From: Bacillota bacterium
GTDB lineage: Bacteria; Bacillota; Clostridia; Peptostreptococcales; Anaerovoracaceae
Assembly: GCA_017543805.1 (NCBI GenBank)
Contig: JAFYFK010000303.1
Coordinates: forward strand, 1 to 9,232
Length of the DNA stretch: 9,232 nt
Direction: 5' to 3'
Part shown: one piece after another, positions 4,701-9,232 of the stretch
Layout: every line of letters begins with the position of its first letter
Numbering within the stretch: position 1 is the first letter of the stretch
The notes under the pieces: model-generated
The model's database searches: none
Seen by the model: the letters and a program-made list of their open reading frames with translations, nothing else
What the model was told of the DNA's origin: nothing
Program-made: the position numbers and the translations under genes

Positions 4701-5972
4701 TTGGCAAAATTTATAGTAGAAAATTCCGGTCCCCTGGTGGGCGAGGTAGAAGTAAGCGGCGCTAAAAACGCTGTGCTGCCCATACTCGCGGCCACTCTTC
4801 TTACCGGGGACAAATGCGAAATATATGATGTTCCGAGACTTCGCGACGTAGACGTCATGTGCTCCATCTTAAGGGCAATGGGCGCAAAGGTCACGGAGAA
4901 CTGGGACGAACACACCATCTGCGTTGAGGCGTCGGAGATAACTTCCTCCGAGGTCCCTTACGAGCTCGTAAAAAAAATGAGAGCTTCGTTTTTTGTCATG
5001 GGACCGCTGCTCGGGCGCACCGGCAAGACGACTATTACCATGCCGGGAGGCTGCTCAATAGGAAACCGCCCCATCGACCTCCATCTTAAAGGACTCAAAA
5101 AACTCGGAACAAGGATAATGATGGACCAGAACGGTTCGATCGACGGCATTGCCGATCACCTGAGCGGGTCTCTCATTTATCTGGACTTCCCGAGCGTCGG
5201 TGCCACCGAAAACATCATGATGGCCGCCGCGGTCGCCGAAGGGCAGACTGTCATAGAAAACGCCGCGGAGGAACCTGAAATAGTCGACCTGGCGAGCTTC
5301 CTCAACAAGATGGGAGCGGACATCAAGGGCGCCGGCACAGACACCATACGCATCAAGGGCGTAAAGGAACTCCACGGAGCCAAGCACGCGGTAATTCCGG
5401 ACCGCATCGAGACCGGCACATTTATGGTCGCCGCGGCTATAACCAGAGGCGATGTTCTCATAAAGAACAGCATCCCCGGACATGTAATGCCGGTCATCGC
5501 AAAGCTTATGGAATGCGGTGCGGCTGTAAATGACGAAGTCGATGGCATACGCGTAAGGGGAGACCTTACGGATCTGGTCGCGACTAATATCAAGACGCTT
5601 CCTTATCCCGGATTCCCCACGGACATGCAGGCGCAGTTCATGGCTTTCCTGACGACTGTCGAAGGCGAGAGCAGCGTTATGGAGACGGTATTCGAGAACC
5701 GCTTTATGCATGTCGCGGAGCTTAACCGCATGGGGGCCAATATCAGAGTCGAAGACCGCAAGGCCTTCGTCCCCGGAAACAAACGTCCGCTTGTAGGAGC
5801 GCAGGTGGTCACGACGGACCTCAGGGCAGGCGCGGCGCTCGTGCTCGCAGGGCTCTACGCAAAGGGCCGCACGGAGGTCTCCGAGATCTACCACATAGAG
5901 CGTGGTTACGAAAACTTTGTTGAGAAATTCACAGCGTTGGGAGCAAAGATCATCCGCGTTGATGAAGAATAA
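4701..5972 (+). CDS. murA: UDP-N-acetylglucosamine 1-carboxyvinyltransferase
   Basis: MurA transfers enolpyruvate from phosphoenolpyruvate to UDP-GlcNAc, the first committed step of peptidoglycan synthesis, in the cytoplasm. From the TTG start at 4701 the protein is 423 residues, the normal length. Lys22 falls in SGAKNAVLPILA, the substrate-binding position. The catalytic loop MPGGCSIGNRPIDLH has Cys118, the residue alkylated by fosfomycin, so the enzyme should be intrinsically sensitive. GFPTDMQAQFMA and DLRAGAALVLAGL near the end are family signatures. The TTG start is supported by GGAGG 7 bases upstream, by the start of homology at MAKFIVENSGPLVGEV, and by the promoter, which covers the more upstream ATG codons. 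Firmicutes often carry two MurA paralogues; which one this is cannot be told. nfnA follows after 39 bases with no terminator. Confidence 0.97.
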   Translation: MAKFIVENSGPLVGEVEVSGAKNAVLPILAATLLTGDKCEIYDVPRLRDVDVMCSILRAMGAKVTENWDEHTICVEASEITSSEVPYELVKKMRASFFVMGPLLGRTGKTTITMPGGCSIGNRPIDLHLKGLKKLGTRIMMDQNGSIDGIADHLSGSLIYLDFPSVGATENIMMAAAVAEGQTVIENAAEEPEIVDLASFLNKMGADIKGAGTDTIRIKGVKELHGAKHAVIPDRIETGTFMVAAAITRGDVLIKNSIPGHVMPVIAKLMECGAAVNDEVDGIRVRGDLTDLVATNIKTLPYPGFPTDMQAQFMAFLTTVEGESSVMETVFENRFMHVAELNRMGANIRVEDRKAFVPGNKRPLVGAQVVTTDLRAGAALVLAGLYAKGRTEVSEIYHIERGYENFVEKFTALGAKIIRVDEE

Positions 5973-6011
5973 ATTTATCAGTATTTCTAAATACAAGTGA
6001 GGTAGAAGTAA

Positions 6012-6857
6012 ATGTTCAAGATCGTAAGAAAAGACGAGCTTCGTCCCATGGTAACTCTCTACGAGATCGAAGCCCCGATGATCGCCAAAAAGGCTCATCC
6101 GGGACAGTTCATCATCCTTCGTGTTACCGAAGACGGCGAGCGCATCCCTCTTACTATCAGCCATATCGACCCTGTTAAGGGTACGATCTGCATAATAGTA
6201 CAGACGGTTGGCTCCACCACGGAACAGCTCAAGCGCAAGCAGGCGGGAGATTTCCTCCCCGACGTAGTAGGACCGCTCGGAAAACCGACCGAGACCAAGG
6301 GCTTCAAGAAGGTCATGGTAGTCGGCGGCGGCGTAGGCTGCGCCATCGCTTATCCCGTACTCAAGCAGTTCCATGACGACGGCGCTGAAGTCCACGCTGT
6401 AGTAGGCTTCAGAAACAAGGATCTCGTTATCCTTGAGGACGACATCAGAGCCGCGAGCGACAAGCTCATCATCTGCACAGACGACGGTTCCTACGGCCGC
6501 AAGGGCGTAGTTACCGAAGCCATCAAGGAACTCATCGAAGCAGGAAACGAATACGACCAGGTATTCGCGGTTGGCCCGGCTATCATGATGAAGTTTGTAT
6601 GCAAGACCACAGAGCCTTACGGCGTTAAGACCATCGTTTCCATGAGCCCGATCATGATCGACGGAACCGGAATGTGCGGCGGCTGCAGACTTTCCGTAGG
6701 CGGAGAGATGAAGTTTGCCTGCGTCGACGGTCCTGACTTTGACGGACATCTTATCGACTGGGACAACTCTATGGCAAGAGGCAGAATGTTTAAGGACTTC
6801 GAGCTCCACAAGCACGAAGAGACCTGCAACCTGTACAAGATGGAGGAGGCAAAATAA
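6012..6857 (+). CDS. nfnA: NADH-dependent ferredoxin:NADP+ oxidoreductase subunit A
   Basis: The small subunit of the electron-bifurcating transhydrogenase NfnAB, which reversibly couples NADPH oxidation to reduction of NAD+ and ferredoxin. The 281-residue protein is a ferredoxin-NADP reductase-like fold: an FAD-binding barrel with RIPLTIS (residues 44-50), an NAD-binding half with MVVGGGVGCAIAYP (102-115) and FAVGPAIMMK (185-194), and a C-terminal [2Fe-2S] site with Cys 222, 225 and 237 (MCGGC...FAC). Only three Cys are present there; NfnA uses an Asp as the fourth ligand, and Asp217 or Asp239 is nearby. Dihydroorotate dehydrogenase electron-transfer subunit (PyrK) is the main look-alike, but the partner gene directly downstream settles it as NfnA. 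The ATG has GAGG 9 bases upstream. Codon use is strongly biased. Confidence 0.94.
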   Translation: MFKIVRKDELRPMVTLYEIEAPMIAKKAHPGQFIILRVTEDGERIPLTISHIDPVKGTICIIVQTVGSTTEQLKRKQAGDFLPDVVGPLGKPTETKGFKKVMVVGGGVGCAIAYPVLKQFHDDGAEVHAVVGFRNKDLVILEDDIRAASDKLIICTDDGSYGRKGVVTEAIKELIEAGNEYDQVFAVGPAIMMKFVCKTTEPYGVKTIVSMSPIMIDGTGMCGGCRLSVGGEMKFACVDGPDFDGHLIDWDNSMARGRMFKDFELHKHEETCNLYKMEEAK

Positions 6858-8246
6858 ATGGCAAACATGGCACCTAAGAAAAACCCCATGCCGTCTCAGG
6901 ACCCGCAGGTCCGCAGCACCAACTTTGACGAGGTAGCTCTCGGCTACACCGAGGAGATGGCTGTCGACGAAGCAAACCGCTGCCTCGGCTGCAAGACCAG
7001 GCCCTGCGTAGAGGGATGCCCCGTAAACATCAGCATTCCCGAATTTATCGCAAAGGTCCAGGAAAAGGACTACGAAGGCGCATACAAGATCATCACCCAG
7101 TCCAGCTCTCTGCCCGCTGTATGCGGAAGAGTCTGCCCGCAGGAATCCCAGTGCGAGGGCCGCTGCACCAGACTTAAGATGAAGGACGGCGAATCCGTAG
7201 GCATCGGCCGCCTTGAGCGTTTCGTAGCAGACTGGCACAACGAGCACAGCACCGAAAAGCCGGTCAAGCCGGCTTCCAACGGCCACAAGGTCGCTGTCAT
7301 CGGTTCCGGCCCCGCAGGCCTCACCTGCGCAGGCGACCTCGCCAAGAAGGGTTACGACGTAACCATCTTCGAAGCTCTCCACACTCCGGGCGGCGTGCTC
7401 GTATACGGCATTCCGCAGTTCCGTCTCCCCAAGGAGATCGTTGCAAAGGAGATCGACGGACTCAAGGAGCTTGGCGTTAAGGTCATGACCGACACTATCG
7501 TCGGCCGCACCATCGACGTTGACGAACTCTTCACCGAAATGGGCTTTGAAGCTGTATTCATCGGCTCCGGCGCAGGCCTTCCGATGTTCATGAACATCCC
7601 CGGCGTAAACCATGTAGGCGTTCTTTCCGCGAACGAGTTCCTCACCCGCATCAACCTGATGAAGGCTTACAAGCCGGAATCCAACACCCCGATCGTCCAC
7701 CCGAAGAAGGCGGTCATCGTAGGCGGCGGAAACGTTGCAATGGACGCTGCCCGCTGTGCCAAGAGACTCGGGGCAGAGGTGTTCGTAGTTTACAGAAGAG
7801 GCATGGAAGAGCTGCCCGCACGTAAGGAAGAAGTTGAGCATGCTATCGAAGAGGGCATCATCTTCAAGACTCTCTGCAATCCGGTAGAACTGCTGGCAGA
7901 CGAGAACGGCAACGTCCGCGCCGCGCGCTGCATTAAGATGGAACTCGGCGAGCCCGACGCTTCCGGAAGACGCAGCCCCAAGGAAGTTCCGGGAAGCGAA
8001 TTCGAGATCGAAGCCGACTGCGTCATCATGGCGCTCGGTACCTCCCCGAACCCGCTCATCCGCCACACCACCGAAGGCATCGAGTTCAACCGCAAGGGCG
8101 GAATCGTCGTAAACGAAGAGGGCGCTACCTCCCGTGAAGGCGTATACGCAGGCGGCGACGCTGTTACCGGCGCTGCTACCGTAATCCTTGCAATGGGTGC
8201 AGGCAAGACTGCAGCCAAGGGCATCGACGAGGCTCTCAGCAAGTAA
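6858..8246 (+). CDS. nfnB: NADH-dependent ferredoxin:NADP+ oxidoreductase subunit B (glutamate synthase small-chain family)
   Basis: The large subunit of NfnAB, 462 residues, carrying the bifurcating FAD, the NADPH site and two [4Fe-4S] clusters. Cys 42, 45, 50 and 54 (CLGC...CVEGCP) and Cys 89, 93, 99 and 103 (CGRVCPQESQC...C) are the cluster region; Glu96 is a candidate for the non-Cys ligand known in this family. GSGPAG (149-154) binds FAD, GGGNVAMDAAR (289-299) binds NADPH, and AGGDA (431-435) is the second FAD motif. It is homologous to GltD, and databases often label such genes gltA or glutamate synthase small subunit; adjacency to nfnA and absence of a large glutamate synthase subunit here favour NfnB. 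The ATG follows the nfnA stop with no gap, with GGAGGAGG 8 bases upstream. None of about 29 Ile codons is ATA, suggesting high expression. Confidence 0.95.
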   Translation: MANMAPKKNPMPSQDPQVRSTNFDEVALGYTEEMAVDEANRCLGCKTRPCVEGCPVNISIPEFIAKVQEKDYEGAYKIITQSSSLPAVCGRVCPQESQCEGRCTRLKMKDGESVGIGRLERFVADWHNEHSTEKPVKPASNGHKVAVIGSGPAGLTCAGDLAKKGYDVTIFEALHTPGGVLVYGIPQFRLPKEIVAKEIDGLKELGVKVMTDTIVGRTIDVDELFTEMGFEAVFIGSGAGLPMFMNIPGVNHVGVLSANEFLTRINLMKAYKPESNTPIVHPKKAVIVGGGNVAMDAARCAKRLGAEVFVVYRRGMEELPARKEEVEHAIEEGIIFKTLCNPVELLADENGNVRAARCIKMELGEPDASGRRSPKEVPGSEFEIEADCVIMALGTSPNPLIRHTTEGIEFNRKGGIVVNEEGATSREGVYAGGDAVTGAATVILAMGAGKTAAKGIDEALSK

Positions 8247-8267
8247 TTACCCGATCAACAGATCATT

Positions 8268-8298
8268 AAAGGGGCTCTGAACAATGGCTCCTTTTTTT
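8268..8298 (+). terminator. intrinsic terminator after nfnB
   Basis: AAAGGGGC (8268-8275) pairs with GCTCCTTT (8287-8294), with one G-U pair, around an 11-base loop, followed by a run of seven T (8292-8298). It lies 21 bases after the nfnB stop and separates nfnAB from the feo genes. Confidence 0.82.
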
Positions 8299-8328
8299 AT
8301 TACTCATTTTCAGAAAACTCTTGACTTT

Positions 8329-8352
8329 TTTAGTTAGAGGTGTCAAACTAAA
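8329..8352. promoter_or_regulatory. palindrome 1 in feoAB leader, possible metal-repressor operator
   Basis: TTTAGTT (8329-8335) and AACTAAA (8346-8352) are exact reverse complements with a 10-base spacer. TTAG/CTAA half-sites are typical of DtxR/IdeR-type iron regulators, and this lies upstream of ferrous-iron transport genes. The site type is inferred; the symmetry is seen. A TTGACT at 8321-8326 overlaps its left edge but has no good -10 at normal distance. Confidence 0.4.
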
Positions 8353-8358
8353 GAGCGG

Positions 8359-8382
8359 TTAGAGAAGTCTAATGAATATTAG
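8359..8382. promoter_or_regulatory. overlapping palindromes 2 and 3 in feoAB leader, possible operators
   Basis: TTAGA (8359-8363) with TCTAA (8368-8372), and CTAAT (8369-8373) with ATTAG (8378-8382), are two exact inverted repeats. Each has a 4-base spacer, and they share bases 8369-8372, giving three evenly spaced TTAG/CTAA half-sites. They stand just before an AT-rich block that may hold the promoter. Binding by an iron-responsive repressor is inferred from the downstream genes. Confidence 0.4.
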
Positions 8383-8442
8383 TTATATAAAATAAACATT
8401 AATATATTTTACATGCTATTAAATATGTCAAACAATTGCCCG

Positions 8443-8464
8443 CCGCGGGATGCCCGTTCCGCGG
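8443..8464 (+). other. GC-rich hairpin in the feoA leader
   Basis: CCGCGG occurs at 8443-8448 and again at 8459-8464; because the hexamer is its own complement, the two pair as a 6-bp stem with a 10-base loop. It stands out in an AT-rich leader, ends 14 bases before the AAGGAG ribosome binding site (8477-8482) and has no T-tract. It could affect translation or stability of the feoAB message. An alternative small CCCG/CGGG fold at 8439-8449 would compete with it. Confidence 0.45.
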
Positions 8465-8489
8465 AAGATCGATCGAAAGGAGTTTAAAA

Positions 8490-8702
8490 ATGAATTTACT
8501 GGAAGCTGAAGTCGGAAAGACTTACACGATAAAAGAGATCGATACCGATGACGACGAGATGAACGCTTTCCTGTTCCGCCTTGGATGCTACAGCGGGGAA
8601 CCCATAACCGTCGTATCAAAGAAGAAAAAGAGCTGTGTTGCGGTCATAAAGGACGGCCGTTACAGCCTTGACGAGCTTTTATCCGAAGCGGTCATTATTT
8701 AA
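8490..8702 (+). CDS. feoA: ferrous iron transport protein A
   Basis: FeoA is a small cytoplasmic SH3-like protein needed for FeoB-dependent ferrous iron uptake. The 70-residue length is typical. The pattern FRLGCYSGEPITVVSKKKKSCVAVIKDGRYSLDELLSEAVII matches the family's RLxxLGhxxGxxVxVxxxxxxxxxVxxxGxxxxLxxxxAxxI plan. I chose the ATG at 8490, with AAGGAG 7 bases upstream, over an in-frame ATG at 8436, whose extra 18 residues would be encoded by the GC hairpin and have no family similarity. feoB follows after 27 bases, so the two genes form an operon. The leader holds candidate metal-repressor sites. Confidence 0.92.
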   Translation: MNLLEAEVGKTYTIKEIDTDDDEMNAFLFRLGCYSGEPITVVSKKKKSCVAVIKDGRYSLDELLSEAVII

Positions 8703-8729
8703 TTTTTTATTTATAGAGGAGGAAGTTGT

Positions 8730-9232
8730 ATGAGAATTGCATTTGCCGGCAACCCCAACAGCGGCAAGACCACGATGTACAATGCCCTTACAGGCAGGAG
8801 CGAAAAGGTCGGCAACTGGGGTGGCGTTACCGTAGGACGCAAGGAATATCCTATCAAGAATGAATTTACAAAGGGGACCGAGGCCATTGCGGTCGACCTT
8901 CCCGGCGCTTATTCGATGTCGCCGTTTACGCCTGAAGAGGGCATAACCAGCGAATATGTCCGCGACGAGCATCCCGATGCGATCATCAACATCGTGGACG
9001 CAACAAACCTGAGCAGAAGCCTTTTCTTTACTACCCAGCTGCTTGAGCTCGGAATCCCTGTAGTCGTAGCTCTTAACAAGGCCGACATCAACGAAAAGGA
9101 AAAGACCAGCATCGACGCGACGAAGCTCGAAAGCCTGCTGGGCTGCCCGGTAGTAAATACCACCGCGACAGAAAACAAGGGACTTGCCGAAGTAGTTGAA
9201 AAGGCGGTCGCGCTTAACGGAAAGAGTCAGAA
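8730..9232 (+). CDS. feoB: ferrous iron transport protein B, N-terminal G domain (partial, cut by window end)
   Basis: FeoB is the inner-membrane Fe(II) transporter with an N-terminal GTPase domain. Only the first 167 residues are visible, and the frame is open to the window end. G motifs: GNPNSGKT at 7-14 (G1), a switch I region VGNWGGVTVGRK at 27-38, DLPG at 56-59 within DLPGAYSMSP (G3), NKAD at 116-119 (G4), and TTATENKG at about 144-151 (G5-like). NIVDATNLSRSLFFTTQLLELGIPVVVALNK is characteristic of FeoB rather than of other small GTPases. The ATG has GAGGAGG about 9 bases upstream. The helical spacer and membrane domain would lie past the window edge. Paired with feoA just upstream. Confidence 0.95.
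   Translation, partial: MRIAFAGNPNSGKTTMYNALTGRSEKVGNWGGVTVGRKEYPIKNEFTKGTEAIAVDLPGAYSMSPFTPEEGITSEYVRDEHPDAIINIVDATNLSRSLFFTTQLLELGIPVVVALNKADINEKEKTSIDATKLESLLGCPVVNTTATENKGLAEVVEKAVALNGKSQ

Noticed and set aside
5055..8066. A 1003-codon open frame on the minus strand across murA, nfnA and nfnB
   Set aside because: The three plus-strand genes all lie in the same frame, and this minus frame reads exact reverse complements of their codons. It stays open only because sense codons TTA, CTA and TCA are almost unused; it ends at a Ser TCA codon in murA. It has no recognisable domains, and the sense genes are certain.
8321..8349. TTGACT as a complete feoA promoter
   Set aside because: No acceptable -10 occurs 16-18 bases downstream, and palindrome 1 fills that space. 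The real feoA promoter probably lies in the AT-rich block at 8383-8436, but I cannot pick one confidently.
8436..8489. N-terminal extension of FeoA
   Set aside because: It would be encoded by the leader hairpin and RBS region; the ATG at 8490 has ideal RBS spacing and gives normal family length.
8730..8760. Reading the last partial gene as an Era/Der-type GTPase instead of FeoB
   Set aside because: The VGNWGGVTV switch region, DLPGAYSMSP and the upstream feoA are FeoB-specific.

Overview
The window looks like chromosomal housekeeping DNA from an anaerobic, Gram-positive Firmicute, most likely class Clostridia. Reasons: the gene order follows the Bacillus/Clostridium tmk-holB-ricT-yabB-abrB neighbourhood. 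Ribosome binding sites are strong AGGAGG-type sites, and promoters are classical sigma-A type. An electron-bifurcating NfnAB transhydrogenase points to anaerobic ferredoxin metabolism, and the AbrB-type regulator has the cysteine-rich tail seen in clostridia. The family cannot be fixed from the sequence alone. I see no prophage, insertion sequence, CRISPR array, tRNA gene or clear sign of recent horizontal transfer.

Layout. (1) 1-334: the 3' end of a 23S rRNA gene, a short spacer, a 5S rRNA gene inside a long precursor stem, and an intrinsic terminator. (2) 336-3770: an extended -10 promoter directly after the rRNA terminator drives a tightly packed or overlapping run. It holds a small unknown membrane protein, thymidylate kinase (tmk), DNA polymerase III delta' (holB), the RicT/YaaT-type PSP1 protein (ricT) and a TrmN6/YabB-type methyltransferase, and ends in a perfect bidirectional hairpin. 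(3) 3771-4700: a short G-rich repeat tract, then two minus-strand genes, abrB and a DUF948-like membrane protein. A back-to-back promoter pair separates them from murA. (4) 4701-8298: murA (TTG start), then nfnA and nfnB, then a terminator. (5) 8299-9232: a 190-base AT-rich leader with TTAG/CTAA palindromes and a GC hairpin, then feoA and the 5' part of feoB, which is cut by the window edge.

How the genes work together. The tmk cluster links dTTP synthesis (Tmk), the clamp loader (HolB), an RNA-processing/developmental Fe-S accessory factor (RicT) and tRNA modification (YabB). Compared with Bacillus subtilis it lacks yaaQ, yaaR, yabA, yazA and rsmI between the shared genes, yet keeps abrB convergent at the end. 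MurA makes the first committed peptidoglycan precursor. NfnAB couples NADH, ferredoxin and NADPH pools. FeoAB imports ferrous iron, which the Fe-S-rich NfnAB and probably RicT need.

I found no convincing previously undescribed system. The best second-look items are the compact G-quadruplex-forming tract at 3799-3841, the nested palindromes and GC hairpin in the feoAB leader, the unrecognised small membrane protein overlapping tmk, and the sharp codon-usage shift in nfnAB.
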